A stretch of 64,000 nt of DNA from Cupriavidus basilensis OR16 (lineage in GTDB: Bacteria > Pseudomonadota > Gammaproteobacteria > Burkholderiales > Burkholderiaceae): NCBI RefSeq assembly GCF_000243095.1, contig NZ_AHJE01000040.1, positions 1 to 64,000 of the forward strand, in the 5' to 3' direction. This document shows positions 21,779 to 31,697 of the stretch, one piece after another; the stretch's first letter is position 1; every line of letters begins with the position of its first letter. The translations under genes were made by a program, and so were the position numbers. The notes below the pieces were generated by a model that was not told where the DNA came from, did not search any database, and was given only the letters and a program-made list of their open reading frames with translations.

Positions 21779-22921
21779 ATGAGAAGCAAAACGCTTTACC
21801 TGAAGGGCGCAGTCCTGTTGGCTGTGGCAACCATTCCCGCCATGACCCTGGCGCGCGACTACCGACCACCCGGCACGCTCGGCGAAGGCTCGCAACTGCA
21901 CCGATTCGTGCTGCGCGATCCGGCCACCGACCGGCCCCTGCCCGAGGCCCGTTACCGCTTGTTCCTGCCGGGCCAGCGGATCGCCGGCATCACCCCTAAG
22001 CCGAACGAGCAGGACAGCGTGATCTTCGGGGTGACCGACAAGCACGGCAATACCGTGTCGGTGCGGCTGCCCAAGCGCTATCCAAGGGACAAGTGGATCC
22101 TCAACCCGATCGTCGGCGAAGGGGATTTCGGGGAGGCGTTCTCGATGCGCGGCGAGACCAGCAACCATCCCATGGCTGGCCTGGCCTATGTGCTCGACCT
22201 CAAGGACGGTTTCCTGTTCTGCAACCGGACGGATAGCCGCGGCTATACCTACTATGCACAAAGCTACAAGGCACAGACGATCAGCCTGGACTATGAGTTT
22301 GGCGGCCTGGAACCGGCCGAATATGCCTGGTGCAAGCGCCAGTCCGATACCATCGCCGCCCTGCCCACCAACGCCGGGCCCGCGGCCGCGTTCCGGCAGA
22401 TGCTGGCCAGCTACGAGGCCGGCAAGGGCGAAATCGGCGCGGGCTTCCAGGCGCGCGTGCGGCGCAAGCTGATCGATCTGGCCATTGCCGGCCGGGACGA
22501 CAAGCAGCTGGATATCGCGCTTGGCCTGGCGCCGCTCACGAAGGAGCGCCTGAACGAGGTCGGCTATGCGCTGGTCGACGCGAACTGGATGGTCGGGCGC
22601 GGCATGGCCCTGATCGACGAGGCGCTGGCGCACTCGCCAGACAACCCTTTTATCCTCGACAGCAAAGGCTGGGCCCTGTTCCGCCTGGGCCAGCCCGAGC
22701 AGGCGCTCGGCTACATGGAGCAATCGCTGGCCGCGTTTGGCGAGGGCACCGAAGCCAACCTGGGCGCGCGCGTGGAAGGCCTGGTGCACAAGGGCGAAGC
22801 ACTGTGGCAGCTGAATCGCAAAGACGAGGCGCGCGCCGCGTTTGCGATGGCAACCCATTTGTCGCCCGATGACGAAACGCTGCTGCGCACCCTGGCGCGG
22901 CTGCAGGTGGAGCTGCCCTAG
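21779..22921 (+). CDS. Exported protein with C-terminal TPR repeats
   Basis: A 380-residue protein with an N-terminal signal peptide (basic start, then GAVLLAVATIPAMTLA). The N-terminal half resembles a carbohydrate-binding-like or beta-rich domain (PEARYRLFLPGQRIAGITPKP, TDKHGNTVSVRLP) and contains a few cysteines. The C-terminal third carries TPR-like helical pairs (DNPFILDSKGWALFRLGQPEQALGYMEQSL and another at the end), pointing to protein-protein contact in the periplasm. No specific function is recognised. It follows the DUF2167 and small membrane-protein genes. Confidence 0.8.
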   Translation: MRSKTLYLKGAVLLAVATIPAMTLARDYRPPGTLGEGSQLHRFVLRDPATDRPLPEARYRLFLPGQRIAGITPKPNEQDSVIFGVTDKHGNTVSVRLPKRYPRDKWILNPIVGEGDFGEAFSMRGETSNHPMAGLAYVLDLKDGFLFCNRTDSRGYTYYAQSYKAQTISLDYEFGGLEPAEYAWCKRQSDTIAALPTNAGPAAAFRQMLASYEAGKGEIGAGFQARVRRKLIDLAIAGRDDKQLDIALGLAPLTKERLNEVGYALVDANWMVGRGMALIDEALAHSPDNPFILDSKGWALFRLGQPEQALGYMEQSLAAFGEGTEANLGARVEGLVHKGEALWQLNRKDEARAAFAMATHLSPDDETLLRTLARLQVELP

Positions 22922-22927
22922 GCATAC

Positions 22928-22952
22928 CGCCCCGCGCCAAGATCGCGGGGCG
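22928..22952 (+). terminator. Hairpin after the TPR gene
   Basis: CGCCCCGCG (22928-22936) and CGCGGGGCG (22944-22952) form a perfect 9-bp stem with a 7-base loop, six bases after the TPR gene stop. There is no T-run, so it is either a weak terminator or an attenuator before the lipoprotein gene. Confidence 0.4.
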
Positions 22953-22980
22953 CTTCAAACAACATCACCAACGGTACAGA

Positions 22981-23014
22981 CAGTACCAACAGTACCAACA
23001 GCACCAACAGCACC
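22981..23014. repeat. 9-bp tandem repeat upstream of the lipoprotein gene
   Basis: CAGTACCAA, CAGTACCAA, CAGCACCAA and the partial CAGCACC lie in tandem just before the lipoprotein start. Copy number could vary between strains. Confidence 0.75.
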
Positions 23015-23029
23015 TACCTGGAAATTCCC

Positions 23030-23731
23030 ATGAAGTTCAACACCCGTTCGCTCACCTTGCTCATCGCCGCACTGCCGCTGGTGCTCGCCGCCTGCGGCAA
23101 CAAGGAGCCCGAGCAGCGCGCCGCTTTCACGCAGTTCCTGCAAACCCGGATCGTCGACAAGCCCGGCGTGCGCGTGCCGCAACTCAGCGCGGCGGAGAAG
23201 GAATCGTTTGGCGACTACGCCGCGCAGTATGCGGTGATCACCGATTTCAACACGGGCATGAGCAGCTCGGTCAAGCCGCTCGGCGATGTCATGCAAAAGG
23301 GTGCCATGCGTTCATTGAGCGACATCGTGGCGCGCCGCGACGAGGTCAAGGCTGCGCGCGAGATGCTGGCCGGCATGCGCGGCGCACTCGACACCGAGCA
23401 GGCCAAGGCCGATGCCGCCCACGCGCAGCTCAAGCAAGCGGATGACTTGAAGGTGGTCTACGACAAGGCCTTCGAGAAGACCGTGACCGTGCCCGCCAAC
23501 ACGTTCAAGGCGGTGTTCCCGCAGGTGGACGCCGCCTTTGCGAGCGGCCTGCAGGTGGCCGACTTCGTGGAGAAGAACAAGGGCCAGATCGAGGTCAGCG
23601 GGTCCGTCGTGAAAGTGCAAAGCCCGGCCGTGCAAGCAGAACTGAACAAGCTGCTGCAAGGCCTGAACAACCAGGCCAAGGAAGTGAAGCTGGCGCAGAC
23701 CCGCTTGCGGGCCGTGATGCTGGGCAACTGA
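23030..23731 (+). CDS. DUF3053 lipoprotein
   Basis: A 233-residue lipoprotein of the DUF3053 (YiaF-like) family, function unknown. The signal peptide ends in the lipobox LAAC, with the lipidated cysteine at residue 22, so it is membrane-anchored facing the periplasm. The rest is mainly helical and rich in charged residues, with likely coiled-coil around residues 95-145. It follows the TPR gene after a hairpin and a short repeat. Confidence 0.88.
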   Translation: MKFNTRSLTLLIAALPLVLAACGNKEPEQRAAFTQFLQTRIVDKPGVRVPQLSAAEKESFGDYAAQYAVITDFNTGMSSSVKPLGDVMQKGAMRSLSDIVARRDEVKAAREMLAGMRGALDTEQAKADAAHAQLKQADDLKVVYDKAFEKTVTVPANTFKAVFPQVDAAFASGLQVADFVEKNKGQIEVSGSVVKVQSPAVQAELNKLLQGLNNQAKEVKLAQTRLRAVMLGN

Positions 23732-23772
23732 GCTTCAGCGAGCAGTGATGCAAGCCATGCCAGCCCGGGCGC

Positions 23773-24267
23773 TCAGCCCTGCTGGTGTTCCTTGAACTTG
23801 GCCAGCGCGATGGCCAGCGCGGCGCTCCCGATGGTCTTGACCAACGCGGGGTGCTGCGCGTAGAAGCCGGCAATCTGGTCGACGATGCCCGGATGGGCCT
23901 GCTCGGCATGGGTGGCGATCTCCTGCACCTGCGCCGGACTCAGCTGGCTGGCCTGCTCGGGCGTGACCTGGGTCGCGCCGGGCTGCAGCAGATTGCCCAG
24001 TGCGCCGCCCGCCGCGCCGGACAACACCGCGGGCCCAAGCGTTGCCAGCAGCTGGTTAAGCATGCCCGCCTGCTGCGCACCGTTGGATTGGCCGAACAAC
24101 TCCCCCACCATATTGCCGAAGGCCGGCGTCTGATCCGAGTGGAAAGCGCCGGCCAGCAACTGGCCAAGCGCGCCCTCCGGCGCGTTCTGCGCAATGTGGT
24201 CCACCTGCTGCTCGGGATTGCCGCCAAGGGCGGAAGCTGCGTTCTGCAAAAAGTCCATCAGGCTCAT
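23773..24267 (-). CDS. DUF937/YidB-like protein
   Basis: A 164-residue protein rich in Ala, Gly and Gln, resembling the YidB/DUF937 family of unknown function. Visible features are MDFLQNAASALGG at the start and a GAAGGALGNLLQPGATQVTPEQASQL stretch before a helical C-terminus. No signal peptide is seen. The ATG at 24267 was chosen where family similarity begins. It is convergent with the lipoprotein gene and lies 86 bases downstream of a GlsB/YeaQ-type gene on the same strand. Confidence 0.75.
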   Translation of the reverse strand: MSLMDFLQNAASALGGNPEQQVDHIAQNAPEGALGQLLAGAFHSDQTPAFGNMVGELFGQSNGAQQAGMLNQLLATLGPAVLSGAAGGALGNLLQPGATQVTPEQASQLSPAQVQEIATHAEQAHPGIVDQIAGFYAQHPALVKTIGSAALAIALAKFKEHQQG

Positions 24268-24353
24268 GATCGGGTTCCGTGCTCTGCGTTGCGGGTGCTG
24301 CTGCTTGGTGCTTGGTGCTTGGTGTTGGCGCATAGCCATCAACGGCACGGGGC

Positions 24354-24602
24354 CTAGCTCTTCTTGCTGATCAGGTGATAGGCCAGCAGCAGGATCACCG
24401 CGCCCACCACGGCGCCGATAAAGCCTGCCGATTGCCCTGGGCGATACCAGTGCAGGGCCTGCCCGAGAAAGGTGGCCGCCAACGCGCCGCCGATGCCCAG
24501 CGCAGCCGTCAGGAAGAACCCGCTAGGGCCGCTGCCCGGGGTAATGGCACGCGCTACGAGCCCAGCGACGAAGCCGATAAGAATGGTCCAGATCAGGTGC
24601 AT
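24354..24602 (-). CDS. GlsB/YeaQ/YmgE family stress membrane protein
   Basis: An 82-residue inner-membrane protein of the transglycosylase-associated (GlsB/YeaQ/YmgE) family. Three hydrophobic segments span nearly the whole protein, with the family pattern GFVAGLVARAITPG near the N-terminus and a GGALAATFLG turn in the middle. Members are often linked to general stress. No clear ribosome-binding site precedes the ATG at 24602. Confidence 0.88.
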   Translation of the reverse strand: MHLIWTILIGFVAGLVARAITPGSGPSGFFLTAALGIGGALAATFLGQALHWYRPGQSAGFIGAVVGAVILLLAYHLISKKS

Positions 24603-24611
24603 GGCGTCAGG

Positions 24612-24650
24612 GGAAAAGAAAAGAGGGTGCGCCCCCAGCGGAGCGCACCC
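24612..24650 (-). terminator. Rho-independent terminator of the small secreted-protein gene
   Basis: On the minus strand GGGTGCGC and GCGCACCC (24643-24650 with 24625-24632) form an 8-bp stem, followed by CTCTTTTCTTTT. It lies 13 bases after the stop at 24663. Confidence 0.7.
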
Positions 24651-24662
24651 TGAACCCGCGCA

Positions 24663-24860
24663 TTACTGCGCGGCGGACTTGGCCGGCGTTGCCGTCTTGG
24701 TATGCTTGGAGGTGCCGTGTGTCTTGTTGCTCTTGTGCGCGCTCTTTTCGACCTTGGCAGGCGCCTTGGGGGCGTCGGCGGCCGGGGCCGGAGCCGGGGC
24801 CTGGGCGAAAGCGCCGGCAGCGAAGAGTCCGAGGGTCAGGATGGCGAGTGCCTTCTTCAT
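24663..24860 (-). CDS. Small secreted Ala/Pro/Lys-rich protein
   Basis: A 65-residue protein with a signal peptide (KKALAILTLGLFAAGAFAQA) and a short mature part of repeated Ala-Pro and Lys/His/Thr residues. It is unlikely to fold on its own. GGAG lies before the ATG at 24860, and a good terminator follows the stop. Small cationic secreted proteins of this kind are common in Burkholderiaceae; their role is unknown. Confidence 0.8.
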   Translation of the reverse strand: MKKALAILTLGLFAAGAFAQAPAPAPAADAPKAPAKVEKSAHKSNKTHGTSKHTKTATPAKSAAQ

Positions 24861-25098
24861 GTCTATCTCCAGGTTGAGGCGCGCAGCTTGCGCGTTGCCT
24901 GTAAAAACGGCCCGATGCGAGTGCCTGTTGACAGCGAATGCACAGCGCTATGTAACAGTTCGTATCCGGCTGATGGGAAGACTAGCGCAACGCATCGGCC
25001 AGCAGCATGCCGGTCACAATCTTTTGCAATCCGCGCCAGCGGCATGATGCCGGCGGCAAACAGAACAACAAGAATACGAACAGGACGACAACCCTCCG

Positions 25099-26007
25099 AT
25101 GACCGCTTCCGCCACCGGCCGCGCCCGGCTCGACTGGACCACGCTTGGCCTGCTGACATTCCCGCCGCTGAGCTGGGCCGGCAACGCCATCGTCGGCCAC
25201 TACGCCGCCGGCGCCATCCCCCCGATCACGCTGAACTTTGCCCGCTGGGCGCTGGCCGGGCTGCTGCTCGCGCCCTATGTCTGGCGTGGCGTGCGCGAGC
25301 ATGCCGCCACGCTGCGCCGGCACGCCGGTGTGATTGCCGCCATGGGCATGCTCTCCGTCTCGGTCTACAACGCCATGCAGTACCTGGCGCTGACCACCTC
25401 GTCGCCGATCAATGTCACGCTGATCAGCGCTTCGGCGCCGATCTTCCTGTTGATCATCGGCGCGCTGTTCTTCCGCGAGCGGGTGCGCGGCTGGCATGTG
25501 GCGGGCGCCCTGCTGTGCCTTGCCGGCGTGGGCGTGGTGATGCTGCGCGGGGATCCCGGGCGGCTGGCCCAGCTGGATTTCGTGGCCGGCGATTTGTTCA
25601 TGCTGGCCGGCACCATCACCTGGAGCGCTTACACCTGGCTGCTGCGCAAGAAGCGCCCGGACCTGCCGCTGGCGGTGCTGCTGTTTGCGCAGATCGTGGC
25701 GGGCGTGCTGGCCTGCGTGCCGTTCGTCGCGTGGGAACTACTGTCAGGGAGCGCGCCGATTCACTGGAACGGCAAGGCGCTCGGCATCCTGGTCTATGTG
25801 GCAACGATCCCCTCGCTGCTGGCCTACTTTGCCTGGGACCGTGCCATTGCCCGTGCCGGGGCGCAGCTGCCGGTGTTCTTCTTCACGCTCACGCCGGTCT
25901 TTGCCGCGCTGATGTCTTCGGCGCTGCTGGGCGACTGGCCGCGCTGGTATCACGCGGCCGGCCTGGGCGCCATCGTGGCCGGCATCTGGATCGCCAACCG
26001 GCGCTGA
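25099..26007 (+). CDS. EamA-family (DMT) transporter
   Basis: A 302-residue inner-membrane protein with ten hydrophobic segments arranged as two EamA repeats of five helices. Typical features are the N-terminal PPLSWAGNAIVG, the end of the first repeat (INVTLISASAPIFLLIIGALFFRERV) and the start of the second (LFMLAGTITWSAYTWLLRK). Family members export small metabolites or amino acids. It stands alone, divergent from the small secreted protein and convergent with the broken chemoreceptor gene. The ribosome-binding site is weak. Confidence 0.92.
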   Translation: MTASATGRARLDWTTLGLLTFPPLSWAGNAIVGHYAAGAIPPITLNFARWALAGLLLAPYVWRGVREHAATLRRHAGVIAAMGMLSVSVYNAMQYLALTTSSPINVTLISASAPIFLLIIGALFFRERVRGWHVAGALLCLAGVGVVMLRGDPGRLAQLDFVAGDLFMLAGTITWSAYTWLLRKKRPDLPLAVLLFAQIVAGVLACVPFVAWELLSGSAPIHWNGKALGILVYVATIPSLLAYFAWDRAIARAGAQLPVFFFTLTPVFAALMSSALLGDWPRWYHAAGLGAIVAGIWIANRR

Positions 26008-26009
26008 AT

Positions 26010-26032
26010 GCGGGCTAGGCCGCCTAGCCCGC
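26010..26032. terminator. Bidirectional hairpin between convergent genes
   Basis: GCGGGCTAGG (26010-26019) and CCTAGCCCGC (26023-26032) are perfect 10-bp arms with a 3-base loop. The stem contains the stop codon of the chemoreceptor pseudogene and begins just after the EamA stop. It probably ends transcription from both sides. Confidence 0.55.
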
Positions 26033-27773
26033 GATCGCCGGATCCAGCCGGAACACGGCGACCGAGCGCTCCATGCGCTGGGCTTGCTCCTTGAGCGCAT
26101 CGGCCGCGGCGGCGGCCTGCTCGACCAGCGCCGCGTTCTGCTGCGTCACCTGATCCATCTGCGTCACGGCCTGGTTCACCTGGACAATACCGCTGCTCTG
26201 CTCCTGGGAGGCGCGGCTGATCTCCTCCATCATGACGGTCACGCGCTTGACCGCCGCGACAATGCTGTCCATGGTGGCGGCCGCGTCCCCGGCCAGCGCC
26301 GAGCCGGCCTCCACCCGCTGCACCGATTGGGAAATCAGCATGCGGATCTCCTTGGCGGAGCTGCCGGCGCGCTGCGCCAGGCTGCGCACCTCGGTGGCCA
26401 CCACGGCAAAGCCGCGCCCGTACTCACCGGCGCGCGCCGCTTCCACCGCCGCGTTGAGCGCCAGGATGTTGGTCTGGAACGCGATGCCGTCGATCACCGC
26501 GATGATGTCGACAATGCGCTTCGAATCGGCCTCGATCTCGCCCATGGTCCGCAGCACGCGGCCCACCGAGGTCCCGCCAGCCACGGCGATGTCGGACGCC
26601 TCGCCCGCGCACCAGCGACAGCAGGTGCCGCTTCACATGGCTGAGCTCGTCGCTGCCGCGCACCGCCAGCGTAATGGCCAGGTCGCCGGCGTTGATGCGC
26701 TCCACCATGCTGGCCACCTGCCGCACGTCCTCGCGCATGCCGTGGCTGAAGCCGGCGAACAGGTAGAACGCCGCGCCCACGGCCAGCAGGGCTACCCCGG
26801 CCAGCACCTCGAGCTGCAGCATCTCGGCATCAATGCGCTGCGCCAGCATGTCGCGGGCGATCCCGGAAAACGCCTTGTTGACCGAGGAGACCGCATTGAT
26901 GGCTGCCGTCGCTTCGTCAAAATAGGGCTTGGCCTCGATGGCGATGCCGCCGCTGCCCAGCATCTTTTCCTTCAGCGTGCGGTAGAAGGCGTCCATGGCG
27001 GCCAGTTGCGCGAGCGCGCCTTCCACCCGCGGGCGATACGCCGGGGCCCCGCGCCTCACGCGGTCGATATCGCGCCGCACGGATTCCAGGCCGTCCTGGA
27101 TCTGCTCGCCCAGCGCGGCCAGCTCGGCTTGCTGCGCCGCATCAGAGTATCCACCCTGGCTGATGATGGCCGCGCCCCTGCCACGCGCCAGCGCACTCAA
27201 CTCGGCCAGCTTGGGCATCTGCCCGACCATCAGCGTCACCAGGTAGTACGAGCCGCTGTCGGGGTCGAGCGCGAGCGAAGAGCGGTCCGCCACATCGCCG
27301 ATAAACAGCCGCGTCTGCTTGACCAGCGCGCTGTGCGTCTCGAACAGCGGGCCGGCGGTGGCCTTCAGGCCCGTTTCATGCATGCGTTGCCACGACTGTT
27401 CGAGCATTCTTGCTTCCGGCATGACATCGAAGCGGGCCGCCTCGCCCGCTTGCTGCATCAGCGCGCCAAGGTGTGCCGCGGCCTTCGCATCCGCGCCGTC
27501 AAAGGTGGCGCGAAATGCCGCGTTGCCGGCAAGCACGGCATTGGCCGCGCCGCGCCGGACCTGCGTCTCGCGCATGAAATCGAGGGCACGCTCGACGATG
27601 GCCAGGCCGCGCAGTTCGTCCTGCGAAGCGCGGATCGATTGCACCGACAGGCTCAGCACCGCATAGAGCGCGCCGCTGAGCGGGATCAGGAACAGGATGG
27701 CAAGCAACAGCAGCTTGCGGGTGATGGTGAGGCGCGCCATCAGGCGCACGGCGGGGGAGAGAAAGGTAGCCAT
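26024..27773 (-). pseudogene. Broken methyl-accepting chemotaxis protein
   Basis: A chemoreceptor in two frames. The upstream part has a first transmembrane helix (LLLLAILFLIPLSGALYAVL), a helical periplasmic sensor, a second helix (VALLAVGAAFYLFAG) and a HAMP domain. Near 26605 it jumps from HLLSLVRG to [10 protein letters not shown] in another frame and continues through the conserved signalling tip ([20 protein letters not shown]) to the stop at 26024. Roughly 60-70 codons between HAMP and the second half of the signalling domain are missing, an estimate from family structure. Without that stretch the coiled-coil cannot form its antiparallel hairpin correctly even if the frame were restored. 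The start at 27773 is the best placed of several ATGs. Confidence 0.85.
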
Positions 27774-28172
27774 GGGAGCCCCGAATAATCGCTTGCATGG
27801 GTCTTGTAACGGCCGGCTCAACCCTTACTGAAGCGCGTTTTCGCGGCTTTTTCCGCATGCACAAGAGCGGGGCCAGAACGGCACAAGGCGGGTGCAGGAT
27901 TCCCGCTAAACGGGCAAGGACGGGCACAAGACGGGAGCGTGGCTAGCGAGAAGCCGGCCGCGTATAGGCAATAAGCGGAGATCAGGCTGACACAAAACAG
28001 ACGCATAACCGACGTACAACGAGCGTACAACCAAGGGATCGCGAAATCAGCGCGCTGGCTTGTAAAGATGTGGGAAACGCCTGAACCAATGCCGTTGAGT
28101 GCTGTCTTTCCGTAGGCGGTTCTGCGCCATGCGCGGGCCGCGCGATCAGGATTTTCAACCCAGGAGATGGCG
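27774..28172. other. Non-coding stretch upstream of the chemoreceptor and small-protein genes
   Basis: About 400 bases between divergent genes. CGTACAAC occurs twice (28013-28020 and 28024-28031). I looked for a flagellar sigma-28 promoter before the chemoreceptor gene and did not find one with correct spacing. Nothing else stands out. Confidence 0.5.
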
Positions 28173-28409
28173 ATGTTAAGCCCCCACGAATTTGCCACCT
28201 TGCTGCTGGTCCACGATGTGCAGGATCGACTGGAACTCGATCCCGTGGACCTGGAGGCACTACTCGAACGCGGCCTCGTGTCGCTGGCGGAATGCGGAGC
28301 CGACCTCTGGTGCCCGCGCATCACGGAGCACGGCTACGCGCTGCTCCGCGCGGTCGGCTGGCAGGGGGAGATGAACCGGGCACGGCGCGGCGAAACCACG
28401 CGGGCATGA
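28173..28409 (+). CDS. Small hypothetical protein
   Basis: A 78-residue soluble protein I do not recognise, beginning LSPHEFATLLLVHDV and ending with a basic tail. It has a predicted helix-rich acidic first half (ELDPVDLEALLERGLVSL) and two cysteines at positions about 43 and 48. AGGAG is six bases before the ATG at 28173; an ATG at 28167 is too close to it. It converges with dnaE2. Confidence 0.65.
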   Translation: MLSPHEFATLLLVHDVQDRLELDPVDLEALLERGLVSLAECGADLWCPRITEHGYALLRAVGWQGEMNRARRGETTRA

Positions 28410-28449
28410 GGCGCCCGCGCAATCACGTCCGCGGTAGCATCGCCTGGCG

Positions 28450-31400
28450 TCAGTGAAAATCGCGGCTGGGTACCATCAGGCGGCCCAGCAGCGGGCTCAG
28501 GTCCACCAGTTCCTGTGCCACCAGATGCCTGACCTCGCCCTGGCGCTGCCACGTGCCGATCACCCCCAGCAGTTTCGCGCCCAGCACCTCCTTGCGCTGG
28601 CGCTCGATCAGGTCCGGCCACAGGATCACGTTGATGGCACCGGTTTCGTCCTCGATCGACGTAAAGATGGTGCCGCCGGCCGTGGATGGCCGCTGCCGCA
28701 CCGTGACGATGCCGCAGGCACGCACCTGCCGGTTGTTGCCGCAGCGGGATAGTTCCTGCGCCGTCGCGTATTGCATCGCGGCCAGCCTGGGCCGCAGCAG
28801 CGCGAGCGGATGCGATTTGAGCGACAGGCCCGTGCTGGCGTAATCGGCCGCCACATCCTCGCCCAGGCGCGGCGCCGGCAGCGATAGCGCGCTCTCGGCC
28901 GGCGGCGCCTCATAGAGCAGGTCGTGGTGCGCGGCCTGCAGCGCCGCGGCGCGCGCCTGCCAGCGCGCCTGGCGGCGATGCCCGGCGAGGCTGGCCAGCG
29001 CATCTGCGGCGGCCAGCGCGTCGATGTCGTGCCGGTCCAGGCGCGCGCGCAGCACCAGGTCTTCCACGCTGGCGAAAGGCGCCTGCGCGCGGGCCTGCTC
29101 GATCCGCCCAGCCGCCGCCTCGCGCATGCCGTTCACGCGGTTCAGGCCAAGCCGCACCGCCGGGTGGACGCGCTGGCGCTGGCGCTGACGCTGGCGCGCA
29201 CTCGCCACCGCGCCGCTGGCCTCATGCTCCAGCGCGCTTTCCCAGCCGCTCACCGTCACATCCACCGGATACGTGCGCACGTGGTGCCGGCGCGCATCCT
29301 GCACGAGTTGCGACGCCGAGTAGAATCCCATCGGCTGGCTGTTGAGCAGCGCGCACAGGAAGGCCGCCGGATGGTGGCACTTGATCCACGCGCTGATATA
29401 GACCAGCTTGGCGAAGCTGGCGGCATGGCTTTCCGGGAAGCCGTATTCGCCAAACCCTTCGATCTGCTTGCACAGGGCCAGCGCAAAAGCCTCGGGGTAC
29501 TTGTTGCGGCCATGCCGCCCTGGATCGGGCCGGGCCGCACGATGGCCACTTCCACCACCAGGTCGTAATACTTGCGCGGCATGAGGCGCGGCAGCATCGA
29601 CTGCTGCGCGCGCGACTCCACCTGGAACACGCCGATGGTGTCGGCGGCGCAGATCATGTCGTAGGTTTGCGGATCCTTCTTGGGCACGTCTTCCATCCGG
29701 TACGGCGCGCCCGAGCGCGTGGGGATCATCGTGAGCGCACGCCGGATGGCCGAGAGCATGCCGAGCGCCAGCACGTCCACCTTCAGGAGGCCCAGCGATT
29801 CCAGGTCGTCCTTGTCCCACTGGATCACGCTGCGGTTTTCCATGGCAGCGTTCTCGATCGGCACCAGCCGCGACAGCTTGTGCCGCGCAATCACAAAGCC
29901 ACCCACGTGCTGCGACAGGTGGCGTGGAAAGCCGCGCAGCTGCGCGGTCAGGCTGGCCCACTGCCGTACTGCCGGCGCGTCCGGGTCCAGCCCGTACTGC
30001 GAAATGCGCTCCAGGAAGGTCTTGCCGCCATCCCACCACGCCTGCCCCTTGACCACCTGCTCGATCACGCTGGCATCGATGCCCAGCGCCCGGCCCACGT
30101 CGCGCAGCGCGCTGCGCGAGCGATAGGTGATCAGCGACGCCGCCAGCGCGGCGCGGTGGCGGCCGTATTTCTCGTAGATGTACTGGATGACCTCTTCGCG
30201 CCGCTGGTGCTCGAAGTCCACGTCAATATCCGGCGGCTCGTCGCGCTCGCTCGAGAGAAAGCGGCCGAACAGCAGGTTGGCATCCCTGGGACCGACCTCG
30301 GTGATGAACAGGCAATAGCAGACCAGCGAATTGGCTGCCGAGCCGCGGCCCTGGCACAGGATGCCGCGGCCGCGGGCAAAGCGCACGATGTCGTGCACGG
30401 TGAGGAAGAACGGCTCGTACTGCTTCTCGCGGATCAGCGCGAGCTCCTCCTTCAGTTGCTTGCGCCATTTGGGCCGGAGACCTGCGGGGAAGCGCCGCAG
30501 CACGCCTTTCATGGTCTCGCGGCGCAGGTAGCTGAACGGCGTCTCGCCCAGGGGCACCAGTTCCTCCGGATACTCGTAGCGCAGCGACTGCAGCGAGAAG
30601 TCGCACATTGCGGCAACCCGCAACGTCTGCGCCAGCGCCTCGCGCGGGTACAAGCGCGACAAGCGCTGGCGCATGCGCAGGTGCTGCTCGGCATTGGGCG
30701 CCAGCGCCATGCCGCATTCGGCCAGCGGCTGGCCCACGCGGATCGCGCTCAGCACGTCCGACAGTGGCTTGCGCGAGCGCACGTGCATGGTCACCGCCCC
30801 GGATGCCACCAGCGGCACGCCGGTCAGCGCTGCGGCCTCCTCCAGCCGCAGCCGGTGCATGGCATCGGCATGGCCCTGCAATTGTTCGAGCGCGATCCAG
30901 CCGCGCCCGGCAAACGTCTGCTGCATCCACTGGGCTTGCCGCAGCAGCTCGCCGGGGTCAGGGCAATACGAAGGCAGCAGCAGCGCCAGGCAATCGGGCA
31001 TGCCGCGCAGGTGGGCCTGGTCCGGCTGCGGCGCGGCGATGTCGTCGGGATGCAGCGCGTAGGCGCCCTTTTGCGCGCGCGTGCGGCCAAGCGTGATCAG
31101 CTCGCTGAGGTTGCCGAAGCCTTCCCGGTCCTGCGCCAGCAGCACCAGCCGCAGCACGGGCTGGCCCGCGTGATCGGTGAGCGTGAAGCGGCTGCCAATC
31201 AGCAGGCGGAAATCCTGCGCTGCGCGGGCCAGGGCAAGCAGGCGTTCATGGCGGCGCAGGCGGGCCTGCAAGGCTTCGTCAGGGCTTGCGGCAGCGCGGG
31301 CATCCTGCGCGGTGGCGAATTCGCCCTCGCCGCCTTCCTGGTCGCCCTCCTCCTGCGGCTCGTCCGCTGGCGCCTCCTCATCTTCATCCAGCCCGGCGGC

Positions 31401-31688
31401 CAGCCGCGCCGCGCTGCGCTCGGCCGCATCGCGAGTGCGTTCGCGCAGGTCCTTCAGCGCGTGGTGCGCGCGTGCCGTGCCCGCCACCGAGCATTCGTCG
31501 GTCAGCGCCAGGCCGCGGTAGCCCAGCGCAAATGCGCGCTCGATCAGCTCGACCGGATGCGAAGCCCCGTCCAGGAACGTGAAATTGGAGATGCAATGCA
31601 GCTCGGCATAGTCGGGCAACGCCGGCAGCAACGCGGAAAGCGCCGGCGGCAACGCAGAAAATGAAGGCATGGCTGGCTGGCTCGGCAT
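28450..31688 (-). pseudogene. dnaE2: Broken error-prone DNA polymerase, third gene of the imuA-imuB-dnaE2 cassette
   Basis: DnaE2/ImuC is the translesion polymerase of the SOS mutasome. The N-terminal PHP domain is present (residues about 25-350), as are the acidic active-site motifs PPDIDVDF and LLKVDVLALGML. After RPGPIQGGM (near 29510) the sequence jumps into another frame at YPEAFALALCKQIEGFGEYGFPESHAASFA and reads on to the stop at 28450, including the C-terminal OB-fold region. Compared with DnaE polymerases, about 85 codons of the catalytic core are absent, covering much of the fingers region, and the frame is lost. The remaining sequence is well conserved with no other stop. A 6-bp repeat at 29171-29197 encodes a Gln-Arg run. 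It begins 9 bases after imuB. Confidence 0.88.
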
Positions 31689-31697
31689 CGCTGACGC

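Noticed and set aside
27740-27850. Possible flagellar sigma-28 promoter before the chemoreceptor gene
   Set aside because: TAAGGGTT and GCCGTTAC are present on the minus strand but the spacing is too short.
29667-31664. A 665-codon open frame on the plus strand
   Set aside because: It is antisense to dnaE2 and has shadow composition.
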